Shown here in pieces: positions 36,601 to 44,970 of a DNA stretch of 64,000 bases (positions are counted from its first letter, which is position 1; each line of letters starts with the position of its first letter). Position numbers and translations under genes: made by a program. The DNA lies in contig NZ_JPDS01000002.1 in assembly GCF_000766795.1 (NCBI RefSeq), positions 1,121,001 to 1,185,000 on the forward strand, in the 5' to 3' direction. Below the pieces are notes generated by a model. It made no database searches. It worked only from the letters and a program-made list of their open reading frames with translations, and had not been told where the DNA came from. The stretch comes from Polaribacter sp. Hel1_85 (GTDB lineage: Bacteria > Bacteroidota > Bacteroidia > Flavobacteriales > Flavobacteriaceae).

Positions 36601-36699
36601 TTGGTTGAAGATAAAAAAGCTTATGGCGTTTTAGATTACTTACAGACAAAACCGAATGTAATCTATCAAGTAAAAGTTAAAAACACAAACGAAGCGTAA
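33646..36699 (+). CDS. actB: Alternative complex III subunit ActB: molybdopterin-like fold plus Fe-S domain
   Basis: 1017 residues. Twin-arginine signal SRRDFLKYVG (50-59) followed by a lipobox-like SLAAC (C70), so it is probably Tat-exported and lipidated. The long middle resembles molybdopterin oxidoreductases, but ACIII structures show no molybdenum cofactor there. The C-terminal part has ferredoxin-type cysteine groups: SCTGCGACVVAC, CQHCNHAPCETVC, CVGTRYCANNC and CSMC...CSSAC, for three [4Fe-4S] and one [3Fe-4S] cluster in the known complex. It sits outside the membrane and relays electrons from the quinol subunit to ActA. Confidence 0.94.
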   Translation: MASDKKYWQSVEELKGSSIVETLSENEFVEEIPTDQFLGDKETLENSSTSRRDFLKYVGFTTAAASLAACEGPVRKSIPYVVKPDDVTLGVADWYATSMADGYDFANVLVKTREGRPIQIMPNKEANGTTSARVQAAVLSLYDEKLRLKEPTKGGEAISWADADKEVKAKLSELKEANKSVVLLTGSMASPSTDKIIEGFIAANPNAKHVVYDAVSESGAADAFMAMYGKRALPNYHLDKAKTIVSFGADFLGDFHGGLEKSYVAGRKSETGHMSYHVQVESNMSLTGANSDKRVVVKPSDQVFALLNLYNAVTGANVPSKATSVDSTVKKLASDLKKSGSKGVVLTGLNDKNAQLIALAINKALNSEIIDINNTLNIRQGNDAEVSQLISDMKSGKVAGLISYNVDPIYSLSNSSDFSEGLKKLELSVALSTENNETVNASNFVLPTPHFLESWGDAQFDSVTYGLMQPTIQPLFNTRQVQDALLNWSGDATKYYDYLKSFATTNILGGSSWNKALHNGFFTKEVVNSEANLAEVSISDAAAKLSSSAKKASGFELNLYTKTGLGDGKQANNPWLQEFPDPITRASWDNYLMMSMADARELGFSNPVKDNGAIDGDYAKVSVNGKEVVVPVMVQPGQAIGSVGLALGYGKTFGLNEEMQVGVNAYPLYTNGNNIQYGVTVEKVSGTHKFACTQVQKTIAGRHDILKVASLKQVTSNADPKHTWNKPAFVSYDHNEVEAKTIDLWDEHNREIGHHFNLSIDLTSCTGCGACVVACHAENNVPVVGKKEVRVGRDMHWLRIDRYYSSEIATREEAKAQGLSGGDLYKAIETEAENPEVTFQPMMCQHCNHAPCETVCPVAATSHGRQGQNQMAYNRCVGTRYCANNCPYRVRRFNWFNYSNNNEFDFNMNNEYGKMVLNPDVVVRSRGVMEKCSMCIQMTQATILKAKKEGRAVNTDEFETACSSACTTGAMVFGDINNKEDKVAALVEDKKAYGVLDYLQTKPNVIYQVKVKNTNEA

Positions 36700-36726
36700 T
36701 TGAGTTAGAAAGTTAAAAGTACAAAT

Positions 36727-36757
36727 AAGTAAAGCTGTATAAATGGCTTTAACTTTA
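36727..36757 (+). other. Hairpin in the actB-actC gap
   Basis: AAGTAAAGC pairs with GCTTTAACTT around a short loop, with one bulged base. The surrounding gap is made of AGTTAAAAG-like words. No terminator U tract. It could modulate read-through or mRNA stability inside the operon. Confidence 0.35.
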
Positions 36758-36812
36758 AGAACTTTAAAACATTCAAACTTTTAAACTATAAATAAAACTA
36801 AGTAATAAAAAT

Positions 36813-38267
36813 ATGTCTCATTACGAAGCACCCATAAGGGAACCTTTAGTATTAGGTGATAAAAGTTATCACGATATTACAGAAGACATTGCAAAACCTA
36901 TTGAAGGAGCTGCAAATAAGAACTGGTACATAGCATTTTATATTTCTTTGGCAGCAATGCTTTGGGGGTTTGGATGTATTTTTTACACCGTAGGAACTGG
37001 TATTGGAGTTTGGGGACTGAACAAGAACATTGGATGGGCTTGGGATATCACTAACTTTGTATGGTGGGTTGGTATTGGTCACGCAGGAACACTTATTTCT
37101 GCAGTACTTTTATTATTCCGTCAAAAATGGAGAATGGCAATTAACCGTTCTGCAGAAGCAATGACAATTTTTGCCGTTTTTCAAGCAGGATTGTTTCCAA
37201 TTATTCACATGGGTAGACCTTGGAATGGATATTGGGTATTGCCAATGCCAAATCAATTTGGTTCATTGTGGGTAAACTTTAACTCTCCATTATTATGGGA
37301 TGTTTTTGCAATCTCAACCTATTTATCTGTATCGTTAGTTTTCTGGTGGACAGGTTTGTTACCAGATTTTGCAATGATTAGAGATAGAGCTGTGAAGCCT
37401 TTTCAAAAGAAAATTTACGCATTATTATCATTTGGTTGGTCTGGTAGAGCTAAAGATTGGCAACGTTTTGAAGAAGTATCTTTAGTACTTGCAGGTTTAG
37501 CAACACCATTAGTGCTTTCTGTACATACAATTGTATCTATGGATTTTGCAACATCAATCAATCCAGGTTGGCACTCAACAATTTTCCCTCCTTATTTCGT
37601 AGCTGGAGCAATCTTTTCAGGATTTGCAATGGTACAAACGTTATTAGGAATCATGAGAAAGGTTACCAATCTAGAAGACTATATTACACGTATGCATATT
37701 GAATATATGAATATTGTAATTATTTTAACTGGTGGAATTGTAGCTGTAGCTTATGCAACAGAATTCTTTATTGCTTGGTATACAGGGTCTCCTTATGAGA
37801 ACTATACATATTTATCTGTAGGTGCTGCAACAGGACCTTATGCTTGGGCTTTCTGGTCATTAATAATATTTAATATTATTACACCTCAGTTATTATGGAT
37901 TAAAAAATTCAGAAGAAGCTTTATCATTACTTTTATTATTTCTATTGCAATTAATATAGGTATGTGGTTTGAGCGTTTTGATATTATTGCAATTGTATTA
38001 AGTAAAGGTCATTTACCTTCTACTTGGTGGCGTTTTGAACCTACGTTTGTAGATGTTGGTATTTTTGTAGGAACAATAGGATTCTTCTTTGTATTATTCT
38101 TATTGTACGCAAGAACTTTCCCAGTTATCGCGCAAGCAGAAGTGAAAACAATTTTAAAATCTTCTGGTGAATTTTACAAGAAGAGAAGAGAACAAGGTAT
38201 ACCAACTAAACCAGCTATAAATGTAGTAAATGTAGCAGGTACATCTGATAAATCTAATAAAGAATAA
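36813..38267 (+). CDS. actC: Alternative complex III subunit ActC (NrfD/PsrC family)
   Basis: 484 residues, about ten membrane helices. Strong NrfD-family signatures: WVGIGHAGTLISAVLLLFRQ, split as WVGIGHAGTLI and LLLFRQKWR, FPIIHMGRPW, and DFATSINPGWHSTIFPPYF, split as FATSINPGWHS and TIFPPYF. The subunit carries the quinol-binding site of ACIII next to ActB. Start ATG at 36813. actD follows after 2 bases. Confidence 0.95.
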   Translation: MSHYEAPIREPLVLGDKSYHDITEDIAKPIEGAANKNWYIAFYISLAAMLWGFGCIFYTVGTGIGVWGLNKNIGWAWDITNFVWWVGIGHAGTLISAVLLLFRQKWRMAINRSAEAMTIFAVFQAGLFPIIHMGRPWNGYWVLPMPNQFGSLWVNFNSPLLWDVFAISTYLSVSLVFWWTGLLPDFAMIRDRAVKPFQKKIYALLSFGWSGRAKDWQRFEEVSLVLAGLATPLVLSVHTIVSMDFATSINPGWHSTIFPPYFVAGAIFSGFAMVQTLLGIMRKVTNLEDYITRMHIEYMNIVIILTGGIVAVAYATEFFIAWYTGSPYENYTYLSVGAATGPYAWAFWSLIIFNIITPQLLWIKKFRRSFIITFIISIAINIGMWFERFDIIAIVLSKGHLPSTWWRFEPTFVDVGIFVGTIGFFFVLFLLYARTFPVIAQAEVKTILKSSGEFYKKRREQGIPTKPAINVVNVAGTSDKSNKE

Positions 38268-38269
38268 TT

Positions 38270-38797
38270 ATGGAATCATCAAAAGTTATTCACGCGTTTT
38301 ATAATGATGATGAACTTGTGCTAGATGCAGTTAAAGCTGTAAAAGCAGAAGGTCATCACATAGAAGAAGTATTTTGTCCTTTTCCAGTTCATGGACTAGA
38401 CAAAGCAATGGGATTAGCTCCAACTAGATTGGCAATTACTGCATTCTTTTACGGAATTACAGGATTATCATTTGCTATTTGGATGACTAATTATATGATG
38501 ATTCAAGATTGGCCACAAGATATTGGTGGTAAACCTAACTTTTCTTGGTTTACTAATATGCCAGCATTTGTACCAATTATGTTTGAATTGACAGTATTTT
38601 TTGCAGCTCACCTAATGGTTATTACTTTTTATATGAGAAGTAGAATATGGCCTTTTAAAGAAGCAGAAAACCCTGATCCAAGAACTACAGATGATCATTT
38701 TTTAATGGAAATACCTGTACATAATAATGAAGCAGAAATTACTGCTTTATTAGCAAAAACAGGAGCTGTAGAAATTAATGTAGTAGACAAGCACTAA
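38270..38797 (+). CDS. actD: Alternative complex III subunit ActD (DUF3341)
   Basis: 175 residues. Soluble N-terminus with the family motif EEVFCPFPVHGLDKAMG (32-48), two membrane helices at about 60-80 and 103-122, and a cytoplasmic tail. ActD is a structural subunit without cofactors. The start lies 2 bases after the actC stop. Confidence 0.94.
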   Translation: MESSKVIHAFYNDDELVLDAVKAVKAEGHHIEEVFCPFPVHGLDKAMGLAPTRLAITAFFYGITGLSFAIWMTNYMMIQDWPQDIGGKPNFSWFTNMPAFVPIMFELTVFFAAHLMVITFYMRSRIWPFKEAENPDPRTTDDHFLMEIPVHNNEAEITALLAKTGAVEINVVDKH

Positions 38798-38807
38798 TAT
38801 ATAGATA

Positions 38808-39353
38808 ATGAAGAATTTTAAATTAATTATCGCTTTAGTTACTCTTACAAGTATTATTTCTTGTAATGATAAAAGAACACCTCAATTGCAATATATGCCA
38901 GATATGTATGTATCTATTCCTTATGATGTAAATGGTGTAAATGGTATTAACGGAGAACCAGTGAATTTAAAACCTGTTGCAGGAACAATTGCAAGAGGAG
39001 GTTACGCTACTTACGATATTGCTGATACGAATGAAGGATATGAATTAGCAAAAGCTAATGTTAATCCTTTAGAAGCTTCAGAAGAAAATTTAGCAAACGG
39101 AAAAGCGATGTACGATATTTATTGTGCAACTTGTCATGGAAAAAAAGGTGATGGAAATGGAGTTTTATCTCAAAGAGAAAAATTCTCAGGAATTCCTAAC
39201 TATAAAGATAGAGATATAAATGCAGGTACTATTTATCATGTAATTATGCACGGTAAAAATTTAATGGGCTCTCATGCATCTCAAATAACGTATACAGAAC
39301 GTTGGCAAATAGTACAGTACGTAGAAAAATTACGTACAGATTTAGCAAAATAA
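38808..39353 (+). CDS. actE: Alternative complex III subunit ActE (mono-heme lipoprotein cytochrome c)
   Basis: 181 residues with a lipobox IISC (C19) and one heme site CATCH (106-110). M153 in KNLMGSH is the likely second axial ligand. The N-terminal QYMPDMY motif is common in ActE. It is membrane-anchored by the lipid and carries electrons in ACIII. Ten bases separate it from actD. Confidence 0.94.
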   Translation: MKNFKLIIALVTLTSIISCNDKRTPQLQYMPDMYVSIPYDVNGVNGINGEPVNLKPVAGTIARGGYATYDIADTNEGYELAKANVNPLEASEENLANGKAMYDIYCATCHGKKGDGNGVLSQREKFSGIPNYKDRDINAGTIYHVIMHGKNLMGSHASQITYTERWQIVQYVEKLRTDLAK

Positions 39354-39379
39354 TTACAAAAAGATAGAATACGAAAGAT

Positions 39380-40813
39380 ATGTATCAATTCTCAGGTAAA
39401 TTAAAAATGTTCTCAATTGCACTAATTATTATTGGTGCTTTGGGTATTGCATATGGTTTTTATTCAGCACCTAGCACTGTTGAAGAAGCTAAAGAAATTA
39501 TTGCACATCAATCATCTCATGGAGATGATCATGGTGCTACACATGATGAAGTAAAGAAAGAAGAGCATCACACAGATGTTGTTAAAGATTTACATGCAAA
39601 TGATCATGACGCGAAAGCAGAGGTTGCTCATGGAGAACATCATGATGCAGCTCATGACGAACATGTATTTCATCAATTACAAAATAAACCTTGGGCAGCA
39701 GTTTACGTAGCGTTATTTTTCTTTTTAGGAATTTCGTTATTAGTGTTAGCATTTTATGCTATTCAAAGAGTTGCACAAGCAGGTTGGTCTGTTGTTCTTT
39801 TTAGAGTGATGGAAGCTATTACAGCAAATTTAGTGCCTACTTCAATTGTAATGCTTATTGTTATAATTACTGCAGTTATGCACATGAATCATTTATTCCC
39901 TTGGATGGCAGAAGGAACTTTTACACCAGGTCATGAAAACTACGATGCAATTGTAGATGGTAAATCTTGGTGGATGAATGTACCAGGTTGGGCTATTAGA
40001 AGTATTATTTATTTAGCAATATGGAATGCATATCGTTTTTTTATCCGTAGAAATTCTATTAAAGAAGATACTGCTAATGATGGTGGTAAAACATACAAAT
40101 TAAACTATAATGTTTCTGTAGGTTTTATTTTCTTATTCATGATTACTGAATCTATGATGTCTTGGGATTGGATTATGGGATTAGACCCACACTGGTTTTC
40201 TACATTATTTGGTTGGTATGTATTAGCAAGTTTATTAGTAAGTGCTGTAACAGTAATTGCTTTAGTAACAATATATTTACGTTCTAAAGGAGCTTTACCT
40301 AAAGTAAACGATAGTCATATTCATGATTTAGCTAAATTTATGTTTGGTTTCTCTGTATTTTGGACCTACTTATGGTTTTCTCAATTCATGTTAATTTGGT
40401 ACGCAGATATTCCTGAAGAAACTACTTATTTCGTTGCAAGATTTAATGAATATAAAGTTCCATTTTTAGCAATGGTAGTAATGAACTTTGTTTTTCCTAT
40501 ATTGGTATTGTTAAATAGTGACTTTAAAAGTATTCCTTGGCTTGTAATTATAGGTGGTGTTGTTATTCTTACAGGACATTATGTTGATGTTTTTGTAATG
40601 ATTATGCCAGGAACTGTAGGTGCACAATGGTCATTTGGTTTAGCTGAATTAGGATCATTATTATTTTTCTTAGGAATCTTTATTTATGCTACACTTAGTG
40701 CATTTGCTAAAGCAAATCCTATAGCTAAAGGAAATCCTTTCTTAGAAGAAAGTGAACATTTTCACTATTACAATATTGAACACAGAGGTGAAGGTTCAGG
40801 AGATCATCATTAA
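39380..40813 (+). CDS. actF: Alternative complex III subunit ActF with His-rich loop
   Basis: 477 residues, about ten membrane helices, related to ActC; no heme. Between the first helix (about 10-30) and the next (about 104-127) lies a stretch with 14 histidines in 56 residues (43-98), mixed with Asp and Glu. Such a loop could bind copper or zinc, or act as a proton antenna; this is inference. Conserved family motifs include MHMNHLFPWM, WDWIMGLDPHWFSTLFGWY (split as WDWIMGLDPHW and STLFGWY) and TGHYVDVFVMI. Last ACIII gene; coxB starts 38 bases later. Confidence 0.93.
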   Translation: MYQFSGKLKMFSIALIIIGALGIAYGFYSAPSTVEEAKEIIAHQSSHGDDHGATHDEVKKEEHHTDVVKDLHANDHDAKAEVAHGEHHDAAHDEHVFHQLQNKPWAAVYVALFFFLGISLLVLAFYAIQRVAQAGWSVVLFRVMEAITANLVPTSIVMLIVIITAVMHMNHLFPWMAEGTFTPGHENYDAIVDGKSWWMNVPGWAIRSIIYLAIWNAYRFFIRRNSIKEDTANDGGKTYKLNYNVSVGFIFLFMITESMMSWDWIMGLDPHWFSTLFGWYVLASLLVSAVTVIALVTIYLRSKGALPKVNDSHIHDLAKFMFGFSVFWTYLWFSQFMLIWYADIPEETTYFVARFNEYKVPFLAMVVMNFVFPILVLLNSDFKSIPWLVIIGGVVILTGHYVDVFVMIMPGTVGAQWSFGLAELGSLLFFLGIFIYATLSAFAKANPIAKGNPFLEESEHFHYYNIEHRGEGSGDHH

Positions 40814-40851
40814 TAAATAATTTAAATTAAAATAATTAAGACGAGATAAAT

Positions 40852-41859
40852 ATGCTAGCTCTATTTTATATTTTTATAGCTGTTGCAATCGGTGTAAGTT
40901 TCTGGCAAATTACCAGAATAATGAACTTAAGAAGCGTAATTGCTACTGATAAAGACAATGCTACTCAAGGTAAAAATGCCATTTACTTTATGGTTTTTTT
41001 ATATGCAATAATGATTTATTGTTTAATCTTTATGAATGTAATTATGTTACCAGAATCTGCTTCTTTTGAAGGGGAACATGATGATAACTTATTTGACATT
41101 ACATTTTGGTTAATTGGAGTCGTACAATTTATTATGCAATTCTTAATTTTCTTCTTTACTTTTAAATATAAAGGAGAAAAAGGTAAGAAAGCGAAATTTT
41201 ATGCAGATAGTCATAAATTAGAAGCAATCTGGACAATTACTCCAGCTGTAGTTTTAGTTGTTTTAATCGGTTATGGATTATGGCAGTGGAACAACATTAT
41301 GGATTTATCTGATGCAGAAAATCCAGTTGTTATTGAAGTGTATTCTCAGCAATTTAGATGGGATGCACGTTACGCAGGAGAAGACAATACTTTAGGTTTA
41401 GGAAATGTAAACTACATAAAAGGAATCAATACTTTAGGTGTAGATATGACTGATAAAAATTCTCAAGACGATAAACAAGTTACTGAATTGTACTTGCCAA
41501 AAGGTAGAAAAGTTCATTTCAAGTTCCGTTCTCAAGATGTTTTACACTCAGCTTATATGCCTCACTTTAGAGCGCAAATGAACTGTGTACCTGGTATGGT
41601 TACAGAATTTGGTTTTACACCAAAGTATACTACTGAAGAAATGAGAGGTCAATCTGAAGTAATAGAAAAAACTGCAGGAATTAATAAAATAAGGAAAGCT
41701 AAAGGAGAAGACCCTTACGTTTTTGATTATGTATTATTATGTAATAAAATCTGTGGAGCTTCTCATTACAACATGCAAATGAAAATTACTGTAGTAGAGC
41801 CAGCAGAATATGACAAATGGATTGCAGAGCAACCTACATTAGCATCAGTTATTAAATAA
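40852..41859 (+). CDS. coxB: Cytochrome c oxidase subunit II
   Basis: 335 residues. Membrane helices in the N-terminal 145 residues, then a cupredoxin domain with the CuA site: a histidine in VLHSAYMP plus C297, C301, H305 and M308 (CNKICGASHYNM). Accepts electrons and passes them to subunit I. In the known Flavobacterium johnsoniae supercomplex, the aa3 oxidase binds ACIII directly, and the joint operon here suggests the same. Copper loading probably needs the SCO protein at 27844. Confidence 0.95.
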   Translation: MLALFYIFIAVAIGVSFWQITRIMNLRSVIATDKDNATQGKNAIYFMVFLYAIMIYCLIFMNVIMLPESASFEGEHDDNLFDITFWLIGVVQFIMQFLIFFFTFKYKGEKGKKAKFYADSHKLEAIWTITPAVVLVVLIGYGLWQWNNIMDLSDAENPVVIEVYSQQFRWDARYAGEDNTLGLGNVNYIKGINTLGVDMTDKNSQDDKQVTELYLPKGRKVHFKFRSQDVLHSAYMPHFRAQMNCVPGMVTEFGFTPKYTTEEMRGQSEVIEKTAGINKIRKAKGEDPYVFDYVLLCNKICGASHYNMQMKITVVEPAEYDKWIAEQPTLASVIK

Positions 41860-41891
41860 TTAAAAATTACACTACAAATTAATATAAGATT

Positions 41892-43673
41892 ATGTCAGAA
41901 CATCATCATAAAGAAACATTTGTAACAAAATATATATTTAGCCAAGATCATAAAATGATTTCTAAGCAGTTCTTAGTAACTGGTATGTTTATGGGGATTA
42001 TTGGTGTATTTATGTCTATGTTATTTCGTATGCAAATTGCATGGCCAGAAAAATCGTTTTCTATTATTGAAGCATTTTTAGGTCCTCATCAAACAGATGG
42101 AGTAATGAATCCAGATATGTACTTAGCATTAGTTACAATACATGGTACTATTATGGTATTCTTTGTATTAACAGCAGGTTTAAGTGGTACATTTTCAAAC
42201 TTATTAATTCCATTGCAAATTGGAGCTAGAGATATGGCTTCTGGTTTCTTAAATATGCTATCATACTGGCTATTCTTTATTTCTAGTGTAATTATGGTAA
42301 TTTCTTTATTTGTGGAAGCTGGTCCTGCATCTGCAGGTTGGACAGTATATCCTCCTTTAAGTGCATTACCACAAGCCATTCCAGGTTCTGGAGCAGGTAT
42401 GACTTTATGGTTGGTATCTATGGCTATATTTATTGCATCTTCTTTAATTGGATCTTTAAACTATATTGTTACAATTTTCAATTTAAGAACAAAAGGAATG
42501 AAAATGACAAGATTGCCATTAACAATGTGGGCATTCTTTATTACAGCAATTATTGGTGTAGTTTCATTCCCAGTATTATTATCAGCGGCATTATTGCTAG
42601 TTTTTGATAGAAGTTTTGGAACATCATTTTATTTATCAGATATCTTTATTTCTGGTGAAGTATTACATTATCAAGGTGGATCACCAGTACTTTATGAACA
42701 CTTATTTTGGTTCTTAGGTCACCCAGAGGTATATATTGTATTATTACCAGCATTAGGTATTACTTCAGAAATTATATCTACGCATTCTAGAAAACCAATT
42801 TTTGGTTATAGAGCAATGATTGGATCTATAATGGCAATTGCATTTTTATCTACAATTGTTTGGGGTCACCATATGTTTGTTTCTGGGATGAATCCTTTCT
42901 TAGGTTCTGTATTTACATTTACAACATTATTAATTGCAATTCCTTCTGCTGTAAAAGCATTTAACTATATCACTACTTTGTGGAAAGGTAATTTACAGTT
43001 GAACCCAGCAATGTTATTCTCAATCGGATTAGTTTCTACATTCGTAACAGGAGGTTTAACAGGTTTAGTTTTAGGAGATTCTGCATTAGATATTAATATT
43101 CATGATACATACTTTGTTGTAGCGCATTTCCACTTAGTAATGGGAGTTTCTGCAATCTTTGGAATGTTTGCTGGTGTGTATCACTGGTTTCCAAAAATGT
43201 ATGGTAGAATGATGAATAAAACATTAGGATATTGGCACTTTTGGTTAAGTATTATTTGTGCTTATGGAGTTTTCTGGCCAATGCACTTTATCGGATTAGC
43301 AGGTTTACCACGTAGATATTATACAAATACAAACTTCCCAATGTTCGATGATTTATCAGATATTAATGTAGTTATTACATTATTTGCCTTAGTTGGTGGT
43401 TTTGGACAAATTTTCTTTATTGCAAACTTCTTTATCTCTATATATAGAGGTAAAAAAGCAACTCAGAATCCTTGGAATTCTAATACATTAGAATGGACAA
43501 CACCAGTAGAACATATTCATGGTAACTGGCCAGGTAAAATACCAGAAGTTCATAGATGGGCTTATGATTATAGTAAACGTGTAGATCCTAAAGATGATGA
43601 TAGTGATTATTTACACGGACAAGATTTTGTTTTACAAACAACACCTTTATTAGACGGTGAAGATCCATCTTAA
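41892..43673 (+). CDS. coxA: Cytochrome c oxidase subunit I (aa3-type)
   Basis: 593 residues, twelve-helix heme-copper oxidase. Signatures: HGTIMVFF (low-spin heme ligand), WFLGHPEVYIVLLPALG with the His-Tyr cross-link pair, WGHHMFVSGM (CuB histidines) and HDTYFVVAHFHLVMG (heme a and a3 ligands). HPEVY marks a class A-type enzyme with a Tyr on helix VI. It uses heme A from the CtaA at 3287-4309. No subunit III gene follows; the operon ends at a strong terminator. Confidence 0.97.
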   Translation: MSEHHHKETFVTKYIFSQDHKMISKQFLVTGMFMGIIGVFMSMLFRMQIAWPEKSFSIIEAFLGPHQTDGVMNPDMYLALVTIHGTIMVFFVLTAGLSGTFSNLLIPLQIGARDMASGFLNMLSYWLFFISSVIMVISLFVEAGPASAGWTVYPPLSALPQAIPGSGAGMTLWLVSMAIFIASSLIGSLNYIVTIFNLRTKGMKMTRLPLTMWAFFITAIIGVVSFPVLLSAALLLVFDRSFGTSFYLSDIFISGEVLHYQGGSPVLYEHLFWFLGHPEVYIVLLPALGITSEIISTHSRKPIFGYRAMIGSIMAIAFLSTIVWGHHMFVSGMNPFLGSVFTFTTLLIAIPSAVKAFNYITTLWKGNLQLNPAMLFSIGLVSTFVTGGLTGLVLGDSALDINIHDTYFVVAHFHLVMGVSAIFGMFAGVYHWFPKMYGRMMNKTLGYWHFWLSIICAYGVFWPMHFIGLAGLPRRYYTNTNFPMFDDLSDINVVITLFALVGGFGQIFFIANFFISIYRGKKATQNPWNSNTLEWTTPVEHIHGNWPGKIPEVHRWAYDYSKRVDPKDDDSDYLHGQDFVLQTTPLLDGEDPS

Positions 43674-43688
43674 GAGTTAACAATATTT

Positions 43689-43721
43689 AAAAAAGCCTTT
43701 CCAATTCGGAAAGGCTTTTTT
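43689..43721 (+). terminator. Terminator of the act-cox operon
   Basis: AAAAAAGCCTTTCC (43689-43702), loop AATTC, GGAAAGGCTTTTTT (43708-43721). A 14-bp perfect stem. Confidence 0.93.
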
Positions 43722-43784
43722 GTTTATTTTAAATTATCATTTTGATTTGTTATATTAGCTAATACTAACAAATTTCACAAAAAA

Positions 43785-44969
43785 ATGGCTGTTTTAGACA
43801 AGTTACAGAATAGTATAAGCTTTCTGTATAAGCTTTTTGATATAGAAGAGAAAAATGAAATTTCAATTATTGAAGAAGCTGAAGATAAAATTCAACTTCC
43901 AGATGAATATTTAGAACGTTTCACTTTATATGCTATTCAAAATAAAGATTTTTTAAAAAATAGAGATGAAGAATTAAGAAGTTTAGAACTCGCTTTTGAT
44001 AATTGGAAAATAGTTAATTCACCTTTATTAGTTGTAAATGATCCTGGTGAAGGAGGAACTTCATTATTACATGCTAGTACATATATTTATCCTACTGCTA
44101 AAATTCTTGAAACAAATCAGGCAATTGACTCTTATAAGAAATTAATAAGTATCTTGTCTCATGTATTAAGAATTGATGAAGAATTTAAAACATTAAAAGA
44201 ACTAGAAAAGTATATAAACAATTCTGAAGAAAGCCATGTGTTAATTCTTGAAAATATTGAAAGACTTTTTATAAGAAGAATTAGAGGTTTTGATTTACTC
44301 GAAGATTTTTTACTTTTTTTACATGCTACAAAATCAAAAATATATTGGATAATTTCAATAAATAAATACTCATTTTATTATTTGAATAGAGTAAAATATT
44401 TTTCATCACATTTTCCATCAATTATTCATTTAAAACCTATTTCTAACAAACAACTTAAAGAAGAAATCTTAAATAGAAATAATGGTTATGATTTGGTTTT
44501 TTTAAAGCCAAATAAAATCACTAATAAAGTTGAAAAACAATTAAAGAAAGTATCTAAAGAAGAGCGTCAATCAATTTTAGAAAAAATATTTTTTAAGAGA
44601 TTGTACCAGTTTTCTAAAGGAAACATTACCAAAGCAATATTATATGCAAGAAATTCTGCATATAATGTAAAAGGAAAAACTGTCTTTGTAAAGCCAATAG
44701 AAATTATGGTTTTAGATGATTTATCCCTTAATGATTTATTTATTTTAGAAGCCATATTTCAACATAGATCTTTATCAATTAAAGAACTAAATATTGTTTT
44801 AAGAAATTCTGACAGACAAAGTAGATTGAGTATCGAAAAATTGTTAGAAAAACAATTGATTAGACCTACTACAACCATAAAAGGGAAAGTAGAATATAGA
44901 ATTAATTTAATGTTTTTAGATATTCTAAAAGACTTATTAAAAGAAAGATTAAATAGAAATTTTAGATAA
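43785..44969 (+). CDS. Degenerate P-loop (STAND/AAA-like) protein coupled to an MscS channel
   Basis: 394 residues, soluble, no signal peptide. The order of elements is that of an AAA/STAND ATPase: hydrophobic strand then NDPGEGGTSLL (85-95) in place of a Walker A, HVLILENIERLF (151-162) in place of Walker B, a sensor-like strand IYWIISINK, an arginine-containing helical region, and a C-terminal winged-helix-like part (LSLNDLFILEAIFQHRSLS, RQSRLSIEKLLEK). The P-loop lysine is replaced by Gly91, so normal ATP hydrolysis is doubtful. The stop is separated by a single base from the ATG of the MscS gene, so the two are translationally coupled. I do not recognise a named family; function unknown. 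Confidence 0.65.
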   Translation: MAVLDKLQNSISFLYKLFDIEEKNEISIIEEAEDKIQLPDEYLERFTLYAIQNKDFLKNRDEELRSLELAFDNWKIVNSPLLVVNDPGEGGTSLLHASTYIYPTAKILETNQAIDSYKKLISILSHVLRIDEEFKTLKELEKYINNSEESHVLILENIERLFIRRIRGFDLLEDFLLFLHATKSKIYWIISINKYSFYYLNRVKYFSSHFPSIIHLKPISNKQLKEEILNRNNGYDLVFLKPNKITNKVEKQLKKVSKEERQSILEKIFFKRLYQFSKGNITKAILYARNSAYNVKGKTVFVKPIEIMVLDDLSLNDLFILEAIFQHRSLSIKELNIVLRNSDRQSRLSIEKLLEKQLIRPTTTIKGKVEYRINLMFLDILKDLLKERLNRNFR

Positions 44970-44970
44970 C

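Noticed and set aside
33646..36699. ActB as an active molybdenum oxidoreductase served by moaD/moaE
   Set aside because: The ACIII operon context and known structures show that this domain carries no molybdenum cofactor.
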